From Deltaproteobacteria bacterium (GTDB lineage: Bacteria; Desulfobacterota; Dissulfuribacteria; Dissulfuribacterales; QOAL01), in assembly GCA_015494395.1 (NCBI GenBank), contig WGBG01000172.1, forward strand, positions 1-56,844: 56,844 nucleotides of DNA, read 5' to 3'. The notes under the pieces were generated by a model, which was given only the letters and a program-made list of their open reading frames with translations, was not told the DNA's origin and made no database searches. The position numbers and the translations under genes were made by a program. Shown piece after piece: positions 1 through 8,025 of the stretch. Each line of letters begins with the position of its first letter. The first letter of the stretch is position 1.

Positions 1-44
1 ATTTCTGACACCCGACCATATTTCCGCATACAAACTGCTATCTG

Positions 45-255
45 CCCAAACTGAGCGTTTCAAACCCTGGAAAATTATTTTTTTCAATGAAATTCAAAGG
101 AATTAGATCAATTATATTTTTTCAGTTTTGAAATCCTTGGGGATTGCCGGAATTCATTGTATCTCCTTTGTCAGAGAAATTCCCATATGGCCAGCTATTA
201 TGGGAAATTCCTCTTACGCGGATATGCATCAAATCCGGCAATCGCTCAATCCAGG
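45..255 (+). mobile_element. Family B MITE-like element, copy B0
   Basis: This 211-bp copy has the family termini: the left end reads CCCAAACTGAGCG and the right end CGCTCAATCCAGG, which are imperfect inverted repeats. Flanking pentamers ATCTG (40-44) and ATCTT (256-260) match at 4 of 5 bases, as expected for an aged 5-bp target duplication. Inside it has the two family hairpins: a GTTTCAAA...TTTTGAAA pairing and a GGGAATTCC-type pairing around 175-215. No transposase is encoded. It lies immediately upstream of the HD-domain gene. It is the most diverged of the four full copies. Confidence 0.8.
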
Positions 256-293
256 ATCTTGTAATGTGTTTATTTTTTTGTCATATTCCTCTC

Positions 294-866
294 ATGCAAA
301 TCCCTGACAGAAAACAATGCCTGAAACTGCTTGAGAAACATGAAGTTCCCGGACATATAAAGGCACACTGTCTTATGGTTGCCCGGGTTTCATTGGCTAT
401 TGTCAGGAGTCTGGACAGGATATGCATATCTGGACATGATGCTGTGGAAATTAAAACAGGTGAAGATTTTGCACTGGCAGCAGGGCTTCTGCATGATATT
501 GCAAAACTTGAGTGCATCAAAGCCTGGTGTGAACATGCAAAACGCGGGGCAGAGATATTAAAATCCTATGGTCTTGTTGAGATAGCAGATGCGGTGCGGC
601 AGCATGTGTTTCTGGACAGGCCTGCATCACGGTACAGAGAGCCTGACGCTGCAATGATACTTAACTATGCAGATAAGAGAGTAATGCACACGAGGTTTGT
701 ATCCCTTGAAACACGCTTCAAAGACCTGTTTAAGCGCTATGGTACCACGAAGGAAGGAATTAAACAGCTTGATCTAATGTTAAAAGAGTCAAAAATAATG
801 GAAGATGTCATATTCCGCCACTCTTCCATTACAGCAGAGGGCCTTAAGCCTGCACACTGGCGTTAA
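294..866 (+). CDS. HD-domain (HDIG-like) phosphohydrolase
   Basis: The protein (190 aa from this start) is a small single-domain HD-superfamily member. Metal-ligand candidates are visible as H25, the pair H67-D68 in the motif GLLHDIAK, H81 in CEHAKRGAEIL and H104 in VRQHV, the usual order for HD phosphohydrolases acting on nucleotides or phosphate esters. The substrate cannot be told. The frame is open further upstream, but that extension is translated from the B0 repeat, so I place the start at ATG 294; ATG 264 is also possible. Neither has a strong ribosome site. The gene stands alone before an A element, and its native promoter may have been displaced or replaced by B0. Confidence 0.75.
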   Translation: MQIPDRKQCLKLLEKHEVPGHIKAHCLMVARVSLAIVRSLDRICISGHDAVEIKTGEDFALAAGLLHDIAKLECIKAWCEHAKRGAEILKSYGLVEIADAVRQHVFLDRPASRYREPDAAMILNYADKRVMHTRFVSLETRFKDLFKRYGTTKEGIKQLDLMLKESKIMEDVIFRHSSITAEGLKPAHWR

Positions 867-878
867 ATTTAGCGCCAC

Positions 879-1314
879 GTATCTATTCAGTGCAGTAAAT
901 GGTCTTGTTTTGTAGAGACTCTGACCTAAATTGAGCGTTTCAAAATGCGGAAAATTATTTTTCTCATGAAATTAAAAGGAGTTATATTGATTATAGCTTT
1001 CCAATTTTGAAACCCTTCGGGATTGCCAGCTTCACTGCATCTCCTTTGTCATCGGTCTTCCCACATAGCCTACTATAGTGGGAAGCCCTCTTTCGCGGAT
1101 ATGCAGCAAATCTGACAATCGCTCAATTTAGATCTGAAGAATTTCGTAGTTTTTCTTGGCGAAGCGCAGCCACAAAAATCGCGTTTGTCTGAGCGAGGTA
1201 CCAGCGAGTTTCGCGATTTTGGCGGAGTAAGCCTTAGAAAAACAAGAAATTATTCTCCGGAGGGGAAAAACAAGACCATTTATGAACCATACTGTTAATA
1301 TGCTGAACAATTAC
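879..1314 (+). mobile_element. Family A MITE-like element, copy A1, split by a B element
   Basis: The left end GTATCTATTCAG starts at 879 and the right end CTGAACAATTAC stops at 1314. The flanking octamer AGCGCCAC is perfectly duplicated (871-878 and 1315-1322), which proves an 8-bp target duplication. The element is interrupted at 925-1132 by a family B copy; removing that copy and its 5-bp duplication leaves 223 bp, the normal size. The internal part forms a long imperfect hairpin from AATTTCGTAGTTTTTC to GAAAAACAAGAAATT. The GTA-ended inverted repeats and 8-bp duplication are those known for IS66-family transposons; the IS66 link is inference. Confidence 0.9.
925..1132 (+). mobile_element. 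Family B MITE-like element, copy B1, nested in A1
   Basis: The copy is exactly 208 bp. Its ends CCTAAATTGAGCG and CGCTCAATTTAGA are inverted repeats, and TCTGA is duplicated at 920-924 and 1133-1137. The uninterrupted family A sequence at this point reads GACTCTGAATAA in copy A3, so the duplication restores the empty site exactly. It has the two internal hairpins of the family and no coding capacity. Confidence 0.92.
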
Positions 1315-1376
1315 AGCGCCACCTTACCATTAGGCCAGAATTCAAATTACAAAATAATCGAGGAGAGAAGATAACC

Positions 1377-2087
1377 ATGCCTAACAAGATAACATTTTAT
1401 GGACATTCAGCATTCCGGATTGATACTGCACAGGGATTGAGGATATGGATTGACCCCTGGCTTGATAACCCCCTTGCCCCTGAGGATAAGGGAGACACAC
1501 AGGCAGACCTTATACTTGTAACACATGCCCACCCGGATCATCTGGGAAATACAATGGAACTTGTCTCATCATCCATGACTGAAGTTGTGGCAATACATGA
1601 ACTTCAACAGTACCTTTTGACACGGGGCCTTCCCAATGTAACAGGCATGAACATCGGCGGGACCTACTACACAAAGGGGGTTTCTGTAACAATGGTGCCC
1701 GCGGTGCACAGCTCTTCCATTTCAAACGGGCAGGAACTGCTCTATGGGGGTGAGGCTGCAGGGTTCATAATTCGTCTTGAAGACGGAGTGCGAATATACC
1801 ATGCCGGTGATACTGCACTCTTTGGAGATATGGCAATGTTAGGCTCAATGTACACGCCAAAGGTGGCAATTCTTCCAATTGGAGATCATTATGTAATGGG
1901 ACCCCGTGAGGCCGCCTATGCCTGCAGGCTGATAAACCCGAAGGTTGTTATCCCCATGCACTACAAAACATTCCCTGCACTTACCGGAACTGTGGGTGAA
2001 TTTGAGAGACAGATGAAGGCAAACCAGATTGATACTGCCATCAAGGCGCTTAAACCCGGGGAAAGTCTTGAAGTAGATCTTCTCTAA
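1377..2087 (+). CDS. UPF0173 metal-dependent hydrolase (metallo-beta-lactamase fold)
   Basis: This 236-aa protein matches the UPF0173/UlaG-like branch of the metallo-beta-lactamase superfamily over its whole length. The metal motif HAHPDHLG occupies residues 50-57 (H50, H52, D54, H55), with further ligand candidates H111, D145 in YHAGDT and the late histidine in PMHYKTFP. The family is widespread, cytoplasmic and of uncertain substrate. A clean ribosome site GAGGAGAG lies about 10 bases before the ATG. The gene follows element A1 and is convergent with the class IV aminotransferase gene; it appears monocistronic. Confidence 0.9.
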   Translation: MPNKITFYGHSAFRIDTAQGLRIWIDPWLDNPLAPEDKGDTQADLILVTHAHPDHLGNTMELVSSSMTEVVAIHELQQYLLTRGLPNVTGMNIGGTYYTKGVSVTMVPAVHSSSISNGQELLYGGEAAGFIIRLEDGVRIYHAGDTALFGDMAMLGSMYTPKVAILPIGDHYVMGPREAAYACRLINPKVVIPMHYKTFPALTGTVGEFERQMKANQIDTAIKALKPGESLEVDLL

Positions 2088-2155
2088 GTTGTATCTGCCT
2101 TGGCAGCCGGTAAAGAGAAAGAGGATAACGGGCAAGCAACCAAACAGTCATGATA

Positions 2156-2983
2156 TTAAAAAGGGCCTGCCAGTAGTGAGGGTACCAGCCCGCGTACGGA
2201 GTTTCCAAGGTAGATAGCCTCTGCCTCTTCAAGCATTTGTCTGGTAACCCGACTCTCAACAGCTAGCCCTGATGCAATCAACTCCGCCCTGAGTGTTCCT
2301 GGAAGCAGGCCTGCACTCAGGGCAGGGGTGCGTAGCAAATCGTCTCCGGCATCAATAAATACATTACTTATGGTCCCCTCTGTTATCTCCCCCATCCTGT
2401 TCATAAAAACTGTGTCAAACAGCCCCAGGGAAGCCGCCCGTTTAAATTCCCTGTTCAACACATCCCTCAATGTTGTCTTGTGCGTGGGCATGGCAACTGC
2501 CTCTTCAGCTGGAATATTCGAAATATCAAACAGGACAGGAAGCTTAGGGACCGGTCTTATTTTAACATAATCCTTTGAGAAACTACCCTGAGGGGAAAGG
2601 GTGATTCTTACCTTGAAGAGGAAATTCGCAGCACTGCCCTCATTATTTGAATCTTTCAATCTTTCAGGAACATCCCTGAGAATCTCTCTGTCTGCATCCT
2701 TGAGTGCATCAAAAAAAGCATCTTGCTCAAACCTGAATCCAAGTTGTAAGGATGAAACCTGCATGCGCTCTAAATGACGATCAAACAGAAAAAAGCGCTG
2801 CCTCCAGTTTTCAGCTTTTACGGTCTCTGAAATGCAATCTTTAGACGGTTGGAATTTACCGAGCCTTGCTGGAGTAAAGATATAATTTTTAAGACCACGT
2901 ATCTCTTGAGAATGCGCAGGCAGATATAGGGACCAGAAGGGAACAGGTGCCCAGAGAAAGGATTCTATGAGAGAAAATTCCAT
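2156..2983 (-). CDS. pabC: Class IV aminotransferase, aminodeoxychorismate lyase-like (PabC)
   Basis: Fold-type IV PLP enzymes of this kind split 4-amino-4-deoxychorismate into 4-aminobenzoate and pyruvate for folate synthesis. The PLP lysine lies in the motif HKTTLRD (residue 169), and MGEITEGTISNVF is the standard cofactor-binding stretch. I chose the ATG at 2983 because AGGA sits five bases before it; an in-frame ATG at 3001 lacks this. Between SFLWAP near the N terminus and FFLFDRHLERM there are about 45 residues that the usual family members do not have. Downstream of pabB in the same direction, but element A2 has inserted between the two genes. It could act as a branched-chain or D-amino acid aminotransferase, but the pabB neighbour favours PabC. 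Confidence 0.8.
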   Translation of the reverse strand: MEFSLIESFLWAPVPFWSLYLPAHSQEIRGLKNYIFTPARLGKFQPSKDCISETVKAENWRQRFFLFDRHLERMQVSSLQLGFRFEQDAFFDALKDADREILRDVPERLKDSNNEGSAANFLFKVRITLSPQGSFSKDYVKIRPVPKLPVLFDISNIPAEEAVAMPTHKTTLRDVLNREFKRAASLGLFDTVFMNRMGEITEGTISNVFIDAGDDLLRTPALSAGLLPGTLRAELIASGLAVESRVTRQMLEEAEAIYLGNSVRGLVPSLLAGPF

Positions 2984-3017
2984 ATCTGTCCTGACTGTCA
3001 TGCTCTAAAAAAACTCC

Positions 3018-3244
3018 GTATCTATTCAGCTTAGTGAATGGTCTTGTTTTGGAGTGACTATGAAGAATTTCGTAGTTTTTCCTGGCGAAGCGCATCCATA
3101 AAAATCGCGTCTGTCTGAGCGAGGGACGAGCGAGTTTCGCGATTTTGGCGGAGCAAGCCTTGGAAAAACAAGAAATTGTTCACCGGAACGGAAAAACAAG
3201 ACCATTCACTAACCTCAATTACCATCAATACGCTGAACAGTTAC
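3018..3244 (+). mobile_element. Family A MITE-like element, copy A2
   Basis: This 227-bp copy starts GTATCTATTCAGC and ends GCTGAACAGTTAC. The flanking octamers AAAACTCC (3010-3017) and AGAACTCC (3245-3252) match at 7 of 8 positions. The internal long hairpin is intact. The element fills nearly all the space between the pabB stop and the pabC start, so in a pab operon transcript it would form a large intercistronic RNA hairpin. Confidence 0.88.
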
Positions 3245-3258
3245 AGAACTCCAACTCC

Positions 3259-4476
3259 TTAGGCATTTTCAAGAAACTTTGTTTTAAGCCTTGTCTCATC
3301 GTACTCAGCCACAGGATCAGAACTTATTGTAATACCGCTCCCGGTCCCCATAACGCCTTCATCTCCCTGGATTTCAAGGGTCCTGATGGCAACATTCAAA
3401 ACAGCCCTGTTATCAGGCGCTATAAAACCTATGGACCCTGTATAAACACCCCGTGGAGAGTTTTCCAAATGGGAAATAATCTCCATTGTCCTTATCTTTG
3501 GGGCACCGGTAACAGAGCCGCAGGGAAAGAGCGACTGAAAAATCTCCTGCCAGGTTGTGCCATGTTTAACATCTGCCTCGATACGGCTTATCATCTGAAA
3601 CAGTGTTGCATATTTTTCCACATGAAAGAGCTTTGGCACTGAGACAGAGCCGGTTTCAGCAATTCGTCCCAGGTCATTTCGAAGAAGATCAACAATCATT
3701 ACATTTTCTGCCCGGTTCTTGAGGTCATTTTTCAAAAAGGCTTCAATACGCCTGTCTTCTTCCGGGCTGCTGCCCCTTGCTGCCGTACCCTTCATGGGCT
3801 TTGTCCATATCCTGTTACCCATTCTGTGGAAAAAAAGCTCTGGTGAAAGAGACAAAATCCACCTGTCATCCTGGTGGATAACAGCTCCGTAGGATACTGC
3901 CTGACGTCTTCTGAGGCGTTCATACAGATCAAGCGGGGTGCCGTTAAAACTGAAACGGCTTCTAACCGTATAATTGACCTGATATGTGTCCCCGCTTTTG
4001 ATAAAATCCTTTATTTTCCTAATTGCCTGCACATACTCATCCCTGCCTGTATCAAGCTTTAACGAGCTTAAAAGGGCATGGGATTTAATATCTGATGTTT
4101 CACCCTCCCCATGCATGCTGCTGACTGAAGGAGACTGAATCTCTTCACTTGGCCATATCCTGGGGGCTTTATAAACTCCAAGCCAGACAAGGGGCCGGCT
4201 CTTGCCATAATCTCCAAGCAGATGTCTGAGCTTTGGAATAAGTGCATAACCCCACTCGTAGCACCAGTAACCAGCAACATGAAAACCTTCACTTAACGCC
4301 TGTTCAATCCTCTGATGAACCGCTTGAACATCATCAGGGCTACTGGCAGTGATGATATCAACAGGTTCTGAAAAGAGATAGGAATATCTCTCTTCTTCAT
4401 GGCTCCTTACTGTATCAAGAAATACAGATGCCCTTGAGGCATGGAGGGTTGATCGTATATCCTCAGAAAGATTCAT
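3259..4476 (-). CDS. pabB: Aminodeoxychorismate synthase component I
   Basis: The 405-aa protein belongs to the chorismate-binding family (anthranilate synthase I, PabB, isochorismate synthase). The core motifs are visible: WTKPMKGTAARG in the middle, LRNDLGRIAETGSV, PCGSVTGAPKIRTMEII, and the C-terminal GTGSGITISSDPVAEYDE. The N-terminal half is short, as in PabB-type proteins. It would aminate chorismate with ammonia from a PabA glutaminase, which is not encoded nearby. The following gene, a PabC-like lyase, supports the PabB call over TrpE. Both sides of the gene are occupied by family A elements, 14 bases after the stop and 19 bases before the start. Confidence 0.9.
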   Translation of the reverse strand: MNLSEDIRSTLHASRASVFLDTVRSHEEERYSYLFSEPVDIITASSPDDVQAVHQRIEQALSEGFHVAGYWCYEWGYALIPKLRHLLGDYGKSRPLVWLGVYKAPRIWPSEEIQSPSVSSMHGEGETSDIKSHALLSSLKLDTGRDEYVQAIRKIKDFIKSGDTYQVNYTVRSRFSFNGTPLDLYERLRRRQAVSYGAVIHQDDRWILSLSPELFFHRMGNRIWTKPMKGTAARGSSPEEDRRIEAFLKNDLKNRAENVMIVDLLRNDLGRIAETGSVSVPKLFHVEKYATLFQMISRIEADVKHGTTWQEIFQSLFPCGSVTGAPKIRTMEIISHLENSPRGVYTGSIGFIAPDNRAVLNVAIRTLEIQGDEGVMGTGSGITISSDPVAEYDETRLKTKFLENA

Positions 4477-4495
4477 GATATTTGTTAAAGTAATC

Positions 4496-4720
4496 GTATC
4501 TCTTCAGCGTGGTAAATGGTCTTGTTTTGGAGTGACTCTGAATAATTTCGTAGTTTTTTTGGTGAAGCGCAGCCACAAAAATCGCGTCTGTCTGAGCGAG
4601 GAACCAGCGAGTTTCGCGATTTTGGCGTAGCGAGCCTTAGAAAAACAAGAAATTATTCACCGGAACGGAAAAACAAGACCATTTACCAACCTTATTAAGA
4701 TTAATACGCTGAACAGTAAC
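4496..4720 (+). mobile_element. Family A MITE-like element, copy A3
   Basis: This 225-bp copy starts GTATCTCTTCAGC and ends GCTGAACAGTAAC. The octamer AAGTAATC is perfectly duplicated on the two sides (4488-4495 and 4721-4728). It separates pabB from nfeD, with the internal hairpin preserved. Copies A2 and A3 therefore bracket pabB. Confidence 0.92.
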
Positions 4721-4741
4721 AAGTAATCTAACTGTAAAAAA

Positions 4742-6073
4742 TCAATTTTTTACGTCCAAAGGTCTTACCCTAAGCTTCATCCCTTCAACTGCCACAACCT
4801 CTACATCATCTCCCTCTTTAAGCTCGGTTTCACTTTCAGCCTTCCACAGCTCGCCCTGAACAAACACGAGAAATCCGCCAAACCTGCCTCTTTCACGGAC
4901 TACCCCATGCTCCCCAACCAGGGCCTCGCTGCCCGTACGGTGACGGCTCAACTGGGCCTTTGCAGCAAGAAATGCAATACTCATAAAAAAAACACCGCAT
5001 ACCCCAACTGTGGTCCACAAAACGCCTGGGGAAATGGCTATGCCTGACTGGGAGGTATCATAAATCATCATTGAGCCAAATATCATGGCTATAATGCCTG
5101 CTGCTGCCAGGATTCCGTGACTGGTGATGAAAAGCTCCATAAGAAACAGTGCCATAGCAAGCATCAGAAGCAGAATTCCGGTTATGTTTACAGGAAGGAC
5201 CTGCATGGCAAAGAGCCCTAAAATCAGGGAAATGGCACCTACAGTTCCTGGTAGGATAGCGCCAGGGTGTGCAAACTCAAAATAGAGCCCTGCTGCCCCA
5301 AGCATCATCAGGATATAGGCAATATCAGGGTCGGCAATCATGCCCATTATCTTCTCTCTAAGGCCAGGCTCAAGTTCTGTGATCACATAGTCTGAAAATT
5401 CAAGGCTCCTTAAGCCTGAGGTCATCTTCACCTCTTTGCCGTTAATCTGTAAAAACAAATCACTCTCACTTGGTGCAACAAAATCAATAATATGAAGCTT
5501 CAATGCCTCATCTGCAGTGGCAGATACACTCTCTCGTACGGCATCCTCTGCCCATTTAGCATTCCTGCCCCTCTGTTTTGCAATGCTTCTGGCAAGGGCT
5601 GCAACATCATTTTCCATCTTCCTGTAAATATCCGAGTCTTTATCACCTCCGCCTGGAATCACCGGATGGGCAGCTCCAATATTTGTACCTGGCGCCATGG
5701 CTGCAACATGGGCTGCCATGGTAAAAAGAGCTCCGGCAGATGCTGCCTGGGCACCAGACGGGGCAACATAAACCACAACAGGAACAGGAGAGGACATTAC
5801 TGTCTGTATCATCTCCCGGAGGGTTCGCACCAATCCCCCGGGGGTGTCAAGCTCCACCAAAAGCATGTCAGCATTCTTGTCACCGGCTGTCTTTACCGCG
5901 CGTCTGAAAAACTGAAGCATGCCAGGGTTGATGCTGCCCGATAGCCTTATTTTTAAAACACTGGCTGCCTTCCCTTCTGCATTTGCAGCGCTACTTAGGG
6001 TGGAAAGGGCAAAAAAAAGAGAGATAATGCCCAGAATGAACACGAGTTTTGAAAACAGGCCTGAATCTTTCAT
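4742..6073 (-). CDS. nfeD: NfeD-family membrane-bound ClpP-class serine protease
   Basis: The long (443 aa) NfeD form contains, in order, a signal peptide (about residues 1-30), a periplasmic ClpP-like protease domain, four or five membrane helices (about 255-375) and a C-terminal OB-fold NfeD domain. The motif DTPGGLVRTLREMI and the catalytic serine region QAASAGALFTMAAH are typical, as is GTNIGAAHPV. Family members cleave the C-terminal hydrophobic part of stomatins; no stomatin/SPFH gene lies next to it here. It is transcribed with the neighbouring UDG and pab genes, but element A3 lies downstream of it. Confidence 0.9.
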   Translation of the reverse strand: MKDSGLFSKLVFILGIISLFFALSTLSSAANAEGKAASVLKIRLSGSINPGMLQFFRRAVKTAGDKNADMLLVELDTPGGLVRTLREMIQTVMSSPVPVVVYVAPSGAQAASAGALFTMAAHVAAMAPGTNIGAAHPVIPGGGDKDSDIYRKMENDVAALARSIAKQRGRNAKWAEDAVRESVSATADEALKLHIIDFVAPSESDLFLQINGKEVKMTSGLRSLEFSDYVITELEPGLREKIMGMIADPDIAYILMMLGAAGLYFEFAHPGAILPGTVGAISLILGLFAMQVLPVNITGILLLMLAMALFLMELFITSHGILAAAGIIAMIFGSMMIYDTSQSGIAISPGVLWTTVGVCGVFFMSIAFLAAKAQLSRHRTGSEALVGEHGVVRERGRFGGFLVFVQGELWKAESETELKEGDDVEVVAVEGMKLRVRPLDVKN

Positions 6074-6115
6074 GTTTTGTGTTTGATATGCAGGTTGAAG
6101 TTATTTTGGCAGGCG

Positions 6116-6976
6116 CTATGTATGGTATAACTTTTCAAGAATCTGAAGGTCATGCCATGCCTCCTGTTTGAGCCGCTTTATAACAGCAGGTGGTTGCCTT
6201 AATATGGATGCAGGGGAGTGGGTTACCACAAGCCTTGTTTTTATATCGTTATTAATAGTAAGAACCCTGCCCCTTAAATCAGAAAGGGCCATGTCCGGTG
6301 TGGCATCTCCTGGTGGAATAGAGGAAAATGCCTTTAACACCATGCGTGCCGGAAGGAGCCCCATGCTTAGAATAAATTTGGGTTTTACTCTTTCAATCTC
6401 TTTTAAGAAAATCTCGGCACAGTCAAGATCTTCCCCTTCAGGCAACTTGCCTGATGCAGGCCTGCACTTCAAGGCTGCTGTAAGCCAGACCTGACCACGC
6501 TCAATCCTTATTGCCCGAAGCATTCTGGAAAGCATCTCACCGGCCTTACCCTGAAAGGGCTGTCCCTTTGTCGCATCATCAGCACAGGGAATTTCGTCAA
6601 CAACCATCAAGCTTGCTGTCTCAGGGCCAATACCCGAAATTGGTTCAACCGTAATTTTTTTTAGCTCGCAGTCACCGCAGGCCTTTTCCATAACCCGAGC
6701 CAAGGGATTTTCCGCTTTCAAGGGAGTTATTGGGGCACTCTTAACTCTTGCACCAGATGGCTTTAATCTGCCAGATGAGTTAAATCTGGATGACGCCCCA
6801 GCAGCTCCAACATTTCTTTTCAGAGGGCCTGCTGAAACTTTATTACCTGAAGGCTTGATGAAGGAAAGCATCTCCTTGACCGCCCTGCTTTTTTCAAGGG
6901 ACTCAACACCTATCCCCTTATAAAACCTGAGCAGGGTTATTACATCATCTATCATGGCAGAATGCCTGTTTTTCAT
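6116..6976 (-). CDS. udg: Family 4 (FeS) uracil-DNA glycosylase
   Basis: The 286-aa protein has an N-terminal low-complexity extension of about 95 residues followed by the family 4 core. Four cysteines at 100, 103, 171 and 186 have the spacing of the [4Fe-4S] ligands of this family, within ACGDCEL, LKCRP and LDCAEIF. The motif GQPFQGKAGEML and the late THSPASILRQP correspond to conserved active-site regions. The first motif is unusual: where most members have GEAPG followed by an acidic pair, this protein reads VDEIPCADD. It would remove uracil from DNA. It is 42 bases upstream of nfeD and 22 bases downstream of the VanZ-like gene, in one probable operon. Confidence 0.85.
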   Translation of the reverse strand: MKNRHSAMIDDVITLLRFYKGIGVESLEKSRAVKEMLSFIKPSGNKVSAGPLKRNVGAAGASSRFNSSGRLKPSGARVKSAPITPLKAENPLARVMEKACGDCELKKITVEPISGIGPETASLMVVDEIPCADDATKGQPFQGKAGEMLSRMLRAIRIERGQVWLTAALKCRPASGKLPEGEDLDCAEIFLKEIERVKPKFILSMGLLPARMVLKAFSSIPPGDATPDMALSDLRGRVLTINNDIKTRLVVTHSPASILRQPPAVIKRLKQEAWHDLQILEKLYHT

Positions 6977-6998
6977 TTGAGCACCAAGAGCAACTGGA

Positions 6999-7364
6999 TT
7001 ACGTTCTTTTAAACCAGAATCTTATCTGCAACAGTATTCCTGCCCCTGCCAGACTGCCCAGGGTATCTGCAATCCAGTCAGATACACTTGTACACCTGCC
7101 AGGTACAAAATACTGATGAAACTCATCGCTGATTCCATAAACAGATGCAAGGACAACGGCCCTGAGCAGGGCAGTCACAGGCTTTTCTCCTGTTTCTACC
7201 AGCCACCAGCACAGGAGAAATCCCAGACCCGTATATTCAATGCCGTGCATGATATAGTCAGGAGTGGTAATACCCTGAAGTTCACTTCCCGGGATACTTG
7301 AAAGGGCAAATATGATGCAGCAGTAGATTATTACAAGGACTAAGAGTATATTTTCTTTTTTCAT
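6999..7364 (-). CDS. VanZ-like family membrane protein
   Basis: This 121-aa protein has four hydrophobic helices and the family signature DEFHQYFVPGRCTSVSDW followed by a glycine-rich last helix. VanZ-like proteins are small inner-membrane proteins; VanZ itself gives low-level teicoplanin resistance, but the role in most bacteria is unknown. It is the first gene of the leftward vanZ-udg-nfeD run, with the B2 element starting 47 bases upstream of its start codon. Confidence 0.85.
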   Translation of the reverse strand: MKKENILLVLVIIYCCIIFALSSIPGSELQGITTPDYIMHGIEYTGLGFLLCWWLVETGEKPVTALLRAVVLASVYGISDEFHQYFVPGRCTSVSDWIADTLGSLAGAGILLQIRFWFKRT

Positions 7365-7411
7365 ACTTGAAGTATGGCCTGTCCGGGGTAAAGTTGATTG
7401 CCTCGCTACTT

Positions 7412-7619
7412 CCTAGATTGAGCGTTTCAAAATCTGGAAAATTAATTTTTCAACGAAATTAAAATGAGTTATGTTGATTATAGCTTTCCAGTTTTGAAAC
7501 CCTTCGGGATTGCCGTATTTACTGCATCTCTTTTGTCAGAGGAATCCCCATATAGCCGACTATTATGGGAATTCCTCTTTCGCGGATCTGCAGTAAATCC
7601 GACAATCGCTCAATCTAGG
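7412..7619 (+). mobile_element. Family B MITE-like element, copy B2
   Basis: This is the cleanest copy: 208 bp, perfect 13-bp terminal inverted repeats CCTAGATTGAGCG / CGCTCAATCTAGG, and a perfect 5-bp target duplication TACTT (7407-7411 and 7620-7624). Two internal hairpins are visible: GTTTCAAAATCTGGAAA pairing with the TTTCCAGTTTTGAAAC stretch near 7483-7500, and GAGGAAT-CCCATA pairing with TATGGGAATTCCTC near 7540-7578. Confidence 0.95.
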
Positions 7620-7671
7620 TACTTATTAGTGTAGGACTTTTGCACGGTTGACGCAAAAATCAGAGTAAACT

Positions 7672-7755
7672 ATGAATGGGTTGATGTATAGTCCCTATCT
7701 TAACCAAGATTTCAACAAGGTGTTCAACCCGCATCAGCCTGCTTACAGGCAATAA
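7672..7755 (+). other. Possible small open reading frame between two B elements
   Basis: A 27-codon frame (MNGLMYSPYLNQDFNKVF and nine more residues) runs in the 144-bp unique segment between B2 and B3. There is no clear ribosome site and I recognise no family. It may be a relic of a longer gene cut by the insertions or simply chance. The rest of the segment holds nothing I can name. Confidence 0.15.
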
Positions 7756-7763
7756 AATTATCA

Positions 7764-7971
7764 CCTGAATTGAGCGTTTCAAAAGTTTGAAGAAATGATT
7801 TTATACGATATTAAAATGAGTTAAATGTATCATACTCTTCAACTTTTGAAACCCTTCGGGATTGCCGGATTCACTGCATCTCTTTTGTCAAAGGAATTCC
7901 CATATAGCCGACTATTATGGGAATTCCTCTTTCGCGGATCTGCAGCAAATCCGACAATCGCTCAATCCAGG
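7764..7971 (+). mobile_element. Family B MITE-like element, copy B3
   Basis: This 208-bp copy has ends CCTGAATTGAGCG and CGCTCAATCCAGG and flanking pentamers TATCA and TATTA (4 of 5). It sits 54 bases upstream of the lysS start that I prefer, so either the lysS promoter lies in the remaining short gap or transcription starts in or before the element. Its inner hairpin sequences have compensating differences from B2: the left arm reads GTTTCAAAAGTTTGAAG and the right arm pairs with it as CTTCAACTTTTGAAAC. Confidence 0.92.
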
Positions 7972-8025
7972 TATTAAAAAGTATACAGCAAATGACGCAA
8001 ACATTCTGTGTCAGTGGAGGATAAA

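Noticed and set aside
144-263. N-terminal extension of the HD-domain protein
   Set aside because: These codons lie in the B0 element; the protein family begins near the internal methionines.
1128-1310. Minus-strand frame ending RFAKKNYEILQI
   Set aside because: Translation of the A1 hairpin in reverse; similar frames occur in other copies.
3145-3642. Open frame beginning MAEQALEKQEIVHRNGKTRP, with relatives at 54303 and on the minus strand at 56812
   Set aside because: The shared N terminus is a translation of the family A hairpin, and the rest here is antisense to pabB. The similarity among copies is DNA repeat identity, not a protein family.
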